Assembly: GCF_003387575.1 (NCBI RefSeq)
Contig: NZ_QUAB01000047.1
Span: forward strand, 124,001 to 188,000
DNA: 64,000 nt
Direction: 5' to 3'
Source: Microbacterium bovistercoris
GTDB lineage: Bacteria > Actinomycetota > Actinomycetes > Actinomycetales > Microbacteriaceae
The notes beneath the pieces are model-generated. The model was not told the origin of the DNA and searched no databases. It worked only from the letters and a program-made list of their open reading frames with translations. Position 1 is the stretch's first letter. The number at the start of each line of letters is the position of its first letter. The position numbers were made by a program, and so were the translations under genes. Positions 32,836 to 40,535 of this stretch are shown in pieces.

Positions 32836-34118
32836 GCACGCTCGCACAGACCGAGGCGTCCGACGGGACGGTGCAGCTCGCGACCGTTCGCGAGCGCAAG
32901 TGGAAGACGCCCATCGTCCTGGCATCGGTGACGGTGCTGCTGGCCCTGCTGTTCCTCATGGTTCCGCGCACGGGCACGAGCACGTTCCGGCTCAGCGACC
33001 GCTCGTCGGCGATCAAGCTGCCCGACGTCCCGCTGCCCACGGCGCTGACCTGCTGGGTGCTCATCGCCGTCATGATCCTGCTCGTGGCGCTCGCCGTCGT
33101 CCAGGTGCAGGCGTACCGCACGCCGCCGCTCTGGCTGATCTCGGTGTTCGGCGTCGTCGGCGTGCTCGCCTTCCTGGTCTGGGCCTCCGCCGGCGGACTC
33201 GTGCCGGTCACCAGCCTGCTGGTCGGCGCGGTGTCCCTGTCGGTGCCGCTCGTGTTCGGTGCTCTCGGCGGCGTGATCGGCGAGCGCGCCGGAGTGGTCA
33301 ACGTGGCCATCGAGGGGCAGCTGCTGCTCGGCGCCTTCTCTGCGGCGCTGCTGTCGAGCATCACCGGCAACCCGTTCGTCGGGCTGTTCGGTGCGATGGT
33401 CGGCGGCGTGCTCGTCGCGAGCGTGCTCGCGGCGTTCGCGATCAAGTACCTCGTCGAGCAGGTCATCGTCGGTGTCGTGCTGAACGTGCTGGTGACCGGA
33501 CTCACCGGATTCCTCTACGGGGCGCTGCTGGCTCCGAACGAGGCGACTCTGAACACCGCGGTGCGCTTCGAGCGGATCAAGATCCCGCTGCTGGGCGACA
33601 TCCCTGTGATCGGTCCGGTGCTGTTCAACCAGACGATCATCGTGTACCTGATGTTCGTCACGGTCGCACTCGTGGCGTGGGGCCTGTACCGCACCCGCTG
33701 GGGTCTGCGCCTGCGGGCGGTCGGAGAGCACCCCAAGGCCGCCGACACCGTCGGCATCCGCGTGAACCCGACCCGATTCTGGAACGTGCTGCTCGCCGGT
33801 GCCATCGCGGGCATCGGCGGGGCGTACTTCACCCTCGTGTCGGTGCCGCAGTTCGGCAAGGAGATGACGGCGGGTCTGGGCTTCATCGCCCTCGCCGCCG
33901 TGATCTTCGGACGCTGGGACCCGATCCGCGCGACGCTCGCGGCGCTGCTGTTCGGCTTCGTGACCAACCTGCAGAACCTGCTCGTGATCCTGAAGACGCC
34001 GATTCCCGGTGAGTTCATGCTCATGCTGCCGTACCTGGTGACGCTGCTCGCGGTGGCCGGGTTCGCCGGACAGATCAAGGCGCCGGCAGCCGACGGCAAG
34101 CCGTACATCAAGTCCTAG
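32832..34118 (+). CDS. Nucleoside ABC importer permease 2 (NupC/YufQ-like)
   Basis: A 428-residue second membrane subunit of the importer. It shares with its partner the segments VVNVAIEGQLLLGAFSAALL and AVGEHPKAADTVGIRVNPTR. Around nine to ten helices are expected. It has a four-base overlap with permease 1 and lies 15 bp ahead of cdd. The pair of non-identical permeases matches the layout of BMP-type nucleoside importers. Confidence 0.92.
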   Translation: MSTLAQTEASDGTVQLATVRERKWKTPIVLASVTVLLALLFLMVPRTGTSTFRLSDRSSAIKLPDVPLPTALTCWVLIAVMILLVALAVVQVQAYRTPPLWLISVFGVVGVLAFLVWASAGGLVPVTSLLVGAVSLSVPLVFGALGGVIGERAGVVNVAIEGQLLLGAFSAALLSSITGNPFVGLFGAMVGGVLVASVLAAFAIKYLVEQVIVGVVLNVLVTGLTGFLYGALLAPNEATLNTAVRFERIKIPLLGDIPVIGPVLFNQTIIVYLMFVTVALVAWGLYRTRWGLRLRAVGEHPKAADTVGIRVNPTRFWNVLLAGAIAGIGGAYFTLVSVPQFGKEMTAGLGFIALAAVIFGRWDPIRATLAALLFGFVTNLQNLLVILKTPIPGEFMLMLPYLVTLLAVAGFAGQIKAPAADGKPYIKS

Positions 34119-34133
34119 GAGGACGGAACACAG

Positions 34134-34553
34134 ATGACCGACATCGACTGGGACGATCTGCGCCAGGTCGCGACCGAAGCGATGCAGAAGGCGTACGCGC
34201 CGTACTCGCGATACAAGGTGGGTGCAGCGGCGCTCGTCGACGACGGACGGGTCGTGGCGGGATGCAACGTGGAGAACGCCTCGTACGGGGTGACGCTGTG
34301 CGCCGAGTGCGCGCTGGTGGGTGATCTGCACATGTCCGGCGGTGGCAAGCTCGTCGCGTTCGTGTGCGTGAACGGCGACGGGCAGACGATCATGCCCTGC
34401 GGCCGCTGCCGTCAGCTGCTGTTCGAGCACGCGACCCCGGGAATGCTCCTGGAGACGGTCTCCGGCATCCGCACGATCGACGAGGTGCTGCCCGACGCGT
34501 TCGGGCCGCGCGCCCTCCGGCAGGCTCAGGGACCGGTTGGAGAAGGACGATGA
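34134..34553 (+). CDS. cdd: Cytidine deaminase
   Basis: Deaminates cytidine and deoxycytidine to uridine and deoxyuridine. The 139-residue zinc enzyme has the nucleotide-binding segment GCNVENASYG, the catalytic CAEC with its general acid-base Glu, and PCGRCRQLLFE carrying the other zinc cysteines. AGGAGG-like AGGACGG precedes the ATG at 34134. The last dozen residues (LRQAQGPVGEGR) come from a degenerate copy of the dispersed repeat, so the tail is probably a lineage-specific extension. The stop overlaps the deoA start (ATGA). Confidence 0.95.
   Translation: MTDIDWDDLRQVATEAMQKAYAPYSRYKVGAAALVDDGRVVAGCNVENASYGVTLCAECALVGDLHMSGGGKLVAFVCVNGDGQTIMPCGRCRQLLFEHATPGMLLETVSGIRTIDEVLPDAFGPRALRQAQGPVGEGR
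34513..34534 (+). repeat. Dispersed repeat copy at the 3' end of cdd
   Basis: CCCTCCGGCAGGCTCAGGGACC differs from the standard unit at two positions. It encodes the LRQAQGP segment of the cytidine deaminase tail, about 16 bp before the deoA start. Confidence 0.7.
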
Positions 34554-35842
34554 GCGTGGAACCGTTCGACGCCGTCGACGTCATCCGCGCGAAGCGCGAC
34601 GGCGGCGCTGTCCCCGAGGACGCACTGCGATGGATGGTGGACGCGTACACCCGCGGCTACGTCTCCGACGCGCAGATGGCCTCGTTCGCGATGGCAGTGT
34701 TCCAGCGCGGCATGGAGCGTGACGAGATCCGGGTGCTCACCGATGCGATGATCGCGACGGGGGAGCGGATGAGCTTCGCCTCGCTCGGCAAGCGCACCGT
34801 CGACAAGCACTCCACCGGCGGCGTGGGCGACAAGATCACCCTGCCGCTCGCCCCTCTGGTCGCCGTGTTCGGCGTGGCGGTGCCGCAGCTCTCGGGCCGC
34901 GGCCTCGGCCACACCGGCGGCACCCTGGACAAGCTCGAGGCGATCCCCGGCTGGCGCGCGGCGCTGTCGAACGAGGAGATGTTCGCGCAGATGAAGTCCG
35001 ACGTCGGCGCGGTGATCTGCGCCGCCGGCTCGGGGCTGGCCCCTGCGGACAAGAAGCTGTACGCGCTGCGCGATGTCACCGGCACGGTCGAGGCGATCCC
35101 GTTGATCGCGTCGAGCATCATGTCGAAGAAGATCGCCGAGGGCACCGATGCGCTCGTGCTGGACGTGAAGTTCGGCTCGGGTGCGTTCATGCAGGACATC
35201 GACCGCGCGCGCGAACTGGCTCGTACGATGGTCGCGCTCGGCACCGATTCGGGTGTGGCCACGACTGCGCTGCTCACCGACATGAACGTGCCGCTCGGCC
35301 TCGCCATCGGCAACGCCAATGAGGTGCGCGAGTCGGTGGAGGTGCTCGCCGGAGCCGGCCCCGCCGACGTCCGCGAGCTCACCGTCGCGCTCGCGCGCGA
35401 GATGCTCGCACTGGCCGGGCAGCCGGATGCCGACGTCGAGGCCGCCCTGGATGACGGTCGTGCGATGGATCAGTGGAAGGCGATGATCCGCGCGCAGGAC
35501 GGCGACCCGGATGCCGCACTGCCGACCGCCCGCGAGACGCATGTCATCACCGCACCGGAATCCGGCGTCGTGACCCGCATGGAGGCGCTGCCCTTCGGAA
35601 TCGCCGCCTGGCGCCTCGGTGCCGGACGCGCACGGGCGGAGGATCCGGTCATCCACGCGGCGGGCATCGACCTGCACGTCAAGCCCGGAGAGTCCGTTGC
35701 CGCCGGACAGCCGGTGTTCACGCTCTCCGCCGAGGATCCCGCGCGTTTCGCACGCGCACTCGAGGCTCTCGAGGGCGCGTGGGCCATCGGGGCCGAGGCG
35801 CCCGTGTCCGGCCCGCTGGTGCGCGAGCGCATCACCGCCTGA
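34550..35842 (+). CDS. deoA: Thymidine (pyrimidine-nucleoside) phosphorylase
   Basis: Splits thymidine or deoxyuridine with phosphate to give base and deoxyribose-1-phosphate. The 430-residue protein shows the phosphate-binding KHSTGGVGDKITLPLAPLVA and the substrate segment GRGLGHTGGTLDKLEAIPG with SSIMSKKIAEG. It is in the glycosyltransferase family 3 fold with a C-terminal pyrimidine-phosphorylase domain (from about residue 345). The ATG overlaps the cdd stop (ATGA), and GAGAAGGA lies just upstream. Confidence 0.95.
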   Translation: MSVEPFDAVDVIRAKRDGGAVPEDALRWMVDAYTRGYVSDAQMASFAMAVFQRGMERDEIRVLTDAMIATGERMSFASLGKRTVDKHSTGGVGDKITLPLAPLVAVFGVAVPQLSGRGLGHTGGTLDKLEAIPGWRAALSNEEMFAQMKSDVGAVICAAGSGLAPADKKLYALRDVTGTVEAIPLIASSIMSKKIAEGTDALVLDVKFGSGAFMQDIDRARELARTMVALGTDSGVATTALLTDMNVPLGLAIGNANEVRESVEVLAGAGPADVRELTVALAREMLALAGQPDADVEAALDDGRAMDQWKAMIRAQDGDPDAALPTARETHVITAPESGVVTRMEALPFGIAAWRLGAGRARAEDPVIHAAGIDLHVKPGESVAAGQPVFTLSAEDPARFARALEALEGAWAIGAEAPVSGPLVRERITA

Positions 35843-35867
35843 ACCGACCGATTCCCGAGGAGACCCG

Positions 35868-36983
35868 ATGACCATCGACCAGAACGGCGACGTCCGTGTG
35901 CAGGGCGTCTCGCTGCGCGGCCTGCCCAAGGTCTCGCTGCACGACCACCTCGACGGGGGCGTGCGACCGGAGACGATCCTCGAGCTGGCTGACGCGCACG
36001 GCGTCAGCGCCCCGGCATCCGACGCCCCCGCCCTGCGCCGCTGGATCGGCGCGCAGAGCGACTCCGGCTCGCTGCCGAAGTACCTCGAGACGTTCTCGCT
36101 GACCACCGCCGTCATGCAGACCGCCGACGGGCTGGCGCGCGTGGCGCGCGAGTTCGTCGCCGACCTGGCGGCCGACGGCGTGATCTACGGCGAGGTGCGC
36201 TGGGCGCCTGAGCAGCATCTCGTCGGAGGGCTCTCGCTGACCGAGGCCGTCGACGCCGTGCAGCGCGGCATCGAGGAGGGCGAGGACGAGGCGGATGCCG
36301 CGGGTCGCAGCATCCGCGTCGGCCAGATCCTGTCCGCGATGCGGCAGGCGGATCGCACCCGTGAGATCGCCGAGCTCGCGGTGGCCTACCGCGGCCGAGG
36401 CGTCGTCGGATTCGACATCGCCGGTCCGGAGGACGGTTTCCCGCCCGCCGCACATCGCGAGGCGTTCGACTACCTCGCCGGGGAGTTCTTCCCCGTGACC
36501 GTGCATGCCGGTGAGGGTGCGGGACCCGCCTCGATCCGGTCTGGGCTGATCGACGGCCGCGCTCTGCGCCTCGGGCACGGTGTGCGCATCGCCGAGGACC
36601 TGCAGATCATCGACCATGAGGGCGACGAGGTGCAGGTGCAGTTCGGCGATCTGGCTCGCTGGGTGCGGGATCGGGAGATCCCGCTCGAGCTGTCGCCGTC
36701 GTCGAACCTGCAGACCGGGGCATCCGCGCTGTGGGGCGACGACCTCGCCGACCACCCGTTCGACCTGCTCTACCAGCTCGGCTTCGCGGTGACGGTGAAC
36801 ACCGACAACCGCACCATGAGCGGCACCTCGCTGACACGGGAACTGGCACTGCTGGTGGACGCGTTCGGCTACGACCTGGAGGATCTGGAGACCTTCCAGT
36901 TCAACGCCGCCTCGGCGGCCTTCCTCCCCGTCGAGGAGCGCGAGGAACTGGTCGAGATCATCGCGGAGGGCTTCGAGCGCTGA
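35868..36983 (+). CDS. add: Adenosine deaminase
   Basis: Converts adenosine and deoxyadenosine to inosine and deoxyinosine, feeding PNP. The 371-residue TIM-barrel metallo-enzyme has the metal-binding HDHLDGG near residue 25, VHAGEGAGP with the next His, the catalytic GHGVRI and the late NTDNRTMSG Asp. GAGGAG sits 5 bases before the ATG at 35868. The gene continues the cdd-deoA-add operon, whose order matches Rv3315c-Rv3313c of M. tuberculosis. Confidence 0.94.
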   Translation: MTIDQNGDVRVQGVSLRGLPKVSLHDHLDGGVRPETILELADAHGVSAPASDAPALRRWIGAQSDSGSLPKYLETFSLTTAVMQTADGLARVAREFVADLAADGVIYGEVRWAPEQHLVGGLSLTEAVDAVQRGIEEGEDEADAAGRSIRVGQILSAMRQADRTREIAELAVAYRGRGVVGFDIAGPEDGFPPAAHREAFDYLAGEFFPVTVHAGEGAGPASIRSGLIDGRALRLGHGVRIAEDLQIIDHEGDEVQVQFGDLARWVRDREIPLELSPSSNLQTGASALWGDDLADHPFDLLYQLGFAVTVNTDNRTMSGTSLTRELALLVDAFGYDLEDLETFQFNAASAAFLPVEEREELVEIIAEGFER

Positions 36984-36990
36984 GTTCTGC

Positions 36991-36996
36991 CAGGAT
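36991..36996 (+). promoter_or_regulatory. -10-like CAGGAT before the PfkB-type kinase gene
   Basis: CAGGAT ends 6 bases before the ATG at 37003. GGGAGG directly touches the ATG, too close to act as a normal ribosome-binding site. Confidence 0.3.
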
Positions 36997-37002
36997 GGGA
37001 GG

Positions 37003-37854
37003 ATGAGCTCCGTCTTCATCGCCGGCCCCGCCTCCTGGAACTCCCTGGTCGTGCTGGACAGGCTTCCCGAGCCTGTGCCGCACATGCAGTTCGCCGAGGA
37101 CTCCTGGGAGACTTTGGGCGGCACCAGCGCCGGCAAGGCGCTGAGCCTGACTTCGCTCGGACGCGACGTGCTGCTGTACGCGACCAGCGGGACCGACGCG
37201 CCGGGCGCCCGCGTACGCGCCGCATTGGCGGATGCTGGTGTGCCGACCCTCTGGGCCGACGGTGCGACCGAGCGGCACCTCAATCTCATGACGCGGGCGG
37301 GAGAGCGCGTGTCGCTCTATCTCGCGTCGCCGGATGCCGCAGACGGCGCCGGTGATGCCGTGCTCGAAGCGGCGATGGCGGATGCCGAGGTGCTGGTGCT
37401 CGACCTGGCCGCCGAACCGCTGCGGCTCCTGCCGCTCGCCCGGCGCTCCGGCCGGCCGATCTGGGTGGACGTGCACGACTACGACGGCGAGGCGGAGTTC
37501 CACCGGCCGTTCCTGGCGGCGGCGGACGCGGTGTTCTGCAACGCCGACAGGCTGGCCGACCCGGTCGCCTTCCTGCGGTCGCGTATCGACGCGGGCGCCT
37601 CGCTGGCGGTCTGCACGCTCGGCGCCGAGGGCGCGGTCGCGGTGGATGCCGCAGGGGACGTGCACCGGGTCTCGGCCGTGCCCGTCGAGGTGCTCGACAC
37701 CAACGGTGCCGGCGACGCGTTCCTCGCGGGCGTGCTGCACGCGCACCTCGACGGAGCGGATGTGCCCGCCTCGCTGTCCGCTGGTGCACGCTCCGCGTCA
37801 TCGGTGCTGGGTACTCGCCACCTGCATCCGCTGCTGGACGACGTGCTCCGCTGA
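37003..37854 (+). CDS. PfkB-family sugar or nucleoside kinase
   Basis: A 283-residue ribokinase-like enzyme. It has the GG-containing N-terminal signature GGTSAGKALSLTSLG and the C-terminal PfkB signature DTNGAGDAFLAGVLHAHL, in which the Asp is the catalytic base. The substrate cannot be told. Position directly after add suggests a sugar or nucleoside from the same pathway (ribose, deoxyribose or a nucleoside). It begins 19 bp after add and is convergent with the hydrolase gene (18 bp between stops). Confidence 0.82.
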   Translation: MSSVFIAGPASWNSLVVLDRLPEPVPHMQFAEDSWETLGGTSAGKALSLTSLGRDVLLYATSGTDAPGARVRAALADAGVPTLWADGATERHLNLMTRAGERVSLYLASPDAADGAGDAVLEAAMADAEVLVLDLAAEPLRLLPLARRSGRPIWVDVHDYDGEAEFHRPFLAAADAVFCNADRLADPVAFLRSRIDAGASLAVCTLGAEGAVAVDAAGDVHRVSAVPVEVLDTNGAGDAFLAGVLHAHLDGADVPASLSAGARSASSVLGTRHLHPLLDDVLR

Positions 37855-37872
37855 GCCGAGTGCGGGCGCCGC

Positions 37873-38622
37873 TCAGCGCAGGGCGTCGGCGACCGCGCCG
37901 ACGTGCTCGGTGAGCTGCGCGCGCATGTCCTCGTCGGAGATCGTGGGCGTGCCGTCTCCTGCCTGCGGACCGTAGTCGCCGAAGGACGCGTGCGAGGCGC
38001 CCTCGATCTCCACCAGCTCGGCGTCCTCAGGCAGCAGGTGCCGGGCATCCGCGATCTTCTGCGGGGTGGACAGGCCGTCCTCGCTGCCCGACAGGCTGAG
38101 CACCGGAAGGCCGGATTCGGCCAGATCGTTCGCACAGTACGAGGCGAACAGCACCAGGGCGTCGGCGTCTTCCGCCAGCTGGCACGAGCGCACTCCGCCG
38201 AGCGAATGGCCGCCGACCATCCAGGTGCTGATGTCGGGGGCGGCGGAGGTGAAGGCATCCATCCCGCGCAGGTCGAAGAACGCCAGGTTCAGCCAGGGAC
38301 GGGTGATCACGACGGTGATGCCGTCCTCGGCGGCGAGATCCTGCAGTTTCGCGATGTACGCCTCCGGCTGCACCTTCGCGCCGGGGATGAACACGAGGCC
38401 GACCTCGGAGTCGCCGTCCGCGGGGGAGAGCACGACGCCCTCCGGGGCGTCAGCGTCGATCGTCAGTGCCGGGTTCTGCTCGGCCTCGGCCAGGGGGCCG
38501 GGCTCGGCGGTCATCACGCCGACCTGGCTCCAGATCACGGTGCCGCCCACGACGAGGATCACGAGGGCGAGCAGACTCCACAGCGTCCAGCGGAGCACCC
38601 GCCTCCCGCGCTTCTCCGGCAT
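37873..38622 (-). CDS. Membrane-anchored alpha/beta hydrolase
   Basis: A 249-residue protein with an N-terminal membrane segment (WTLWSLLALVILVVGGTVIW, about 11-30) followed by an extracytoplasmic alpha/beta hydrolase domain. The nucleophile elbow is GGHSLGG, an Asp lies in LSGSEDGLS, and a His in GASHASFGDYG completes the likely triad. It resembles the DLH/chlorophyllase-like group (alpha/beta hydrolase family 5). The substrate is unknown. TAGCCT ends 6 bases before the ATG at 38622. Confidence 0.8.
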   Translation of the reverse strand: MPEKRGRRVLRWTLWSLLALVILVVGGTVIWSQVGVMTAEPGPLAEAEQNPALTIDADAPEGVVLSPADGDSEVGLVFIPGAKVQPEAYIAKLQDLAAEDGITVVITRPWLNLAFFDLRGMDAFTSAAPDISTWMVGGHSLGGVRSCQLAEDADALVLFASYCANDLAESGLPVLSLSGSEDGLSTPQKIADARHLLPEDAELVEIEGASHASFGDYGPQAGDGTPTISDEDMRAQLTEHVGAVADALR

Positions 38623-38628
38623 GCTTCC

Positions 38629-38634
38629 AGGCTA
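38629..38634 (-). promoter_or_regulatory. -10-like TAGCCT before the alpha/beta hydrolase gene
   Basis: TAGCCT ends 6 bases before the ATG at 38622. Its TAG is the stop codon of the upstream reductase gene. Confidence 0.4.
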
Positions 38635-39579
38635 TCGTCGCGCGACGCCCGGATGCGTGCGCAGGTACTCCTCGAACGCCTCGTACGTGCTCAGCGCGGG
38701 GGTGTAGCCGAAGTCGCGCTTCAGCCGGTCGTTCGCGAGCACCGGCCGCCAGCGCAGGAACGGCACCTTCTCGGGGCCGTGCTCGGTCAGATGCAGGAGG
38801 CGCCCCACCCGGAGCCCTGCCGACAGCGCCCATGCCGGGATCGTGAGCATTCCCTTGCCGAGCCGCGCGGCGAGCTCGGGAACGGTCATCCGGCCGTCGC
38901 CCGCGACGTTGTAGACGCCGGCGGGTCCGCCGGTCGCGGCCCGCACCATCGCACCGGCCACGTCGTCGACCCAGACGAACACGAACGGCGAGTCGGAGCC
39001 GGCGATGCGCAGCAGGCGGTCGCCGTCCCAGAGCGCGGTGATCTGGTTGTGCACGGTCGGTCCGAGGATGGTGCCGATCCGGAAGATCACCTGCTCCAGC
39101 TCCGGATGCGCGGTGCGGGCATCCGCCAGCATCTCCTCGACCAGGCGCTTGTGACGCGAGTAGGGGAACGCGTCGTTCCCGCGCAGCGGCTCGTCCTCGG
39201 TGATCCACTCAGGGTTGTCACCGTGATAACCATAGGCGGCCCCGGAGGACGACACGACGAGCCGCCGCACGCCGGCCTCGACGCATGCCGCGAGCACGTT
39301 GGCGGAACCGTCGACGTCGACGCGGTATTCCAGGGCGACGTCGCGACCGGGGTTCACGATGGCTGCGAGGTGCACCACGGTGTCGATCCGGTGCTTCTGC
39401 AGTACGGGGGCCAGCGACCCGGCATCCGTCACGTCGAACGGTTCGGAGACGACCTCCGGCACTGCGGAGGCACGCAGGTCACCGCTCACGACGAGCTCCA
39501 CGTCAGGGTGCGCGGCGAGCAGCCGGGTCACGTGCGAGCCGAGGAACCCGGCGCCGCCGGTGACGAGGACGCGGGTCAT
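38632..39579 (-). CDS. Extended short-chain NAD-dependent epimerase/dehydratase
   Basis: A 315-residue enzyme with the NAD-binding VTGGAGFLGSHVTRLL at the N-terminus, the NNAG-like VVHLAAIVNPG, a Ser-rich strand VVSSSGAAYG and the catalytic Tyr-xxx-Lys in PYSRHKRLVEE. It belongs to the extended SDR group (UDP-sugar epimerases, 3-beta-hydroxysteroid dehydrogenase-like). The start overlaps the symporter stop by four bases. As the third gene of a monooxygenase-symporter-reductase operon, it probably acts on the same substrate, although sugar epimerase activity is possible. Confidence 0.82.
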   Translation of the reverse strand: MTRVLVTGGAGFLGSHVTRLLAAHPDVELVVSGDLRASAVPEVVSEPFDVTDAGSLAPVLQKHRIDTVVHLAAIVNPGRDVALEYRVDVDGSANVLAACVEAGVRRLVVSSSGAAYGYHGDNPEWITEDEPLRGNDAFPYSRHKRLVEEMLADARTAHPELEQVIFRIGTILGPTVHNQITALWDGDRLLRIAGSDSPFVFVWVDDVAGAMVRAATGGPAGVYNVAGDGRMTVPELAARLGKGMLTIPAWALSAGLRVGRLLHLTEHGPEKVPFLRWRPVLANDRLKRDFGYTPALSTYEAFEEYLRTHPGVARR

Positions 39580-40535
39580 GAGGGGTCTCCCGTCGTCGCG
39601 ACGGCGTGCCGGGACGCGTCGCCGGTCGCCGAGCCGGTGCGGCGCCGCGTGTGCGCCGCCCAGAGCGTGGCGACGATGAGACCCGCGATGATGTCCCACA
39701 CGCCCCACCAGCCGGCCACCACCGCCATGCCGCCCAGCCCGCCGAAGAACGTGAACACCAGGCCGAGTCCGAGACCGGCGTTGCGGATGCCCACCTCGAA
39801 GGTCATCGCCTTGCGCTCCCGGGTGCCGAGGCCGCCGAGGACGGCTGTGCCGTAGCCGAGGCCGAGGGCGACGGCGTCGTGGGCGGCGACCACCAGCAGC
39901 ACGGTGCCCAGCACGCTGAGGAACACCGCCCAGTTGCCCACCAGCGCGCCGATGATGAAGCCGAGCAGCGCGATCAGGCTGAACCAGCGCACGACCGGCT
40001 GCACCTTCGCGGCGAAGCGCGGCGCCTTGGCGCGCAGCAGCAGACCGACCGCGAACGGCAGGCCGATGATCAGCACGATCTCGAGCAGCATCTGCCACGG
40101 GTTCAGTTCGACCGCGTGCAGCAGGGTTCGCGCCTTCGGGTGCAGCGAGCCCCAGAAGGCGATGCTCAGCGGCATCGCGACGATGTAGATGAGGTTGCCG
40201 ACCGCGGTCAGCGACACCGACAGCGCCACGTTGCCCCCGGATCGGTGCGTCAGCACCTGCGAGATGTTGCCGGGAGGGCAGCACGCCACCAGCAGCATGC
40301 CGAGGGCCATGGAGGGCGTCACGGGCAGCACCAGGGTCAGCGCGAACGTCACGATCGGCAGCAGGAGCAGCTGCGCGAGGATCGCGATCACGAACGGCTT
40401 CGGGTGCTTCGCCACGACGCGGAAGTCGCGCGGGGCGGTGTCCAGCGCGATGCCGAACATGATCAGCCCCAGTACGACGTTGAGGATCATCAACGTGCCC
40501 GGGGTGAAGTTCAGGACCACCTCGTCGATGTTCAT
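39576..40535 (-). CDS. Bile acid:sodium symporter-family transporter
   Basis: A 319-residue membrane protein with about nine or ten helices and the BASS-family traits CCPPGNISQVLTHRSGGNVALS and FEVGIRNAGLGLGL. Family members take up organic anions such as bile acids, pantoate or pyruvate with sodium. The C-terminal tail (RRRTGSATGDASRH) is hydrophilic. Four-base overlaps link it to the upstream monooxygenase and the downstream reductase, which suggests that it supplies their substrate. Confidence 0.85.
   Translation of the reverse strand: MNIDEVVLNFTPGTLMILNVVLGLIMFGIALDTAPRDFRVVAKHPKPFVIAILAQLLLLPIVTFALTLVLPVTPSMALGMLLVACCPPGNISQVLTHRSGGNVALSVSLTAVGNLIYIVAMPLSIAFWGSLHPKARTLLHAVELNPWQMLLEIVLIIGLPFAVGLLLRAKAPRFAAKVQPVVRWFSLIALLGFIIGALVGNWAVFLSVLGTVLLVVAAHDAVALGLGYGTAVLGGLGTRERKAMTFEVGIRNAGLGLGLVFTFFGGLGGMAVVAGWWGVWDIIAGLIVATLWAAHTRRRTGSATGDASRHAVATTGDPS

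Noticed and set aside
34513..34553. Frameshift or truncation at the end of cdd
   Set aside because: The odd tail is in frame, ends in an ATGA overlap with deoA and is explained by a repeat copy. The catalytic core is complete.
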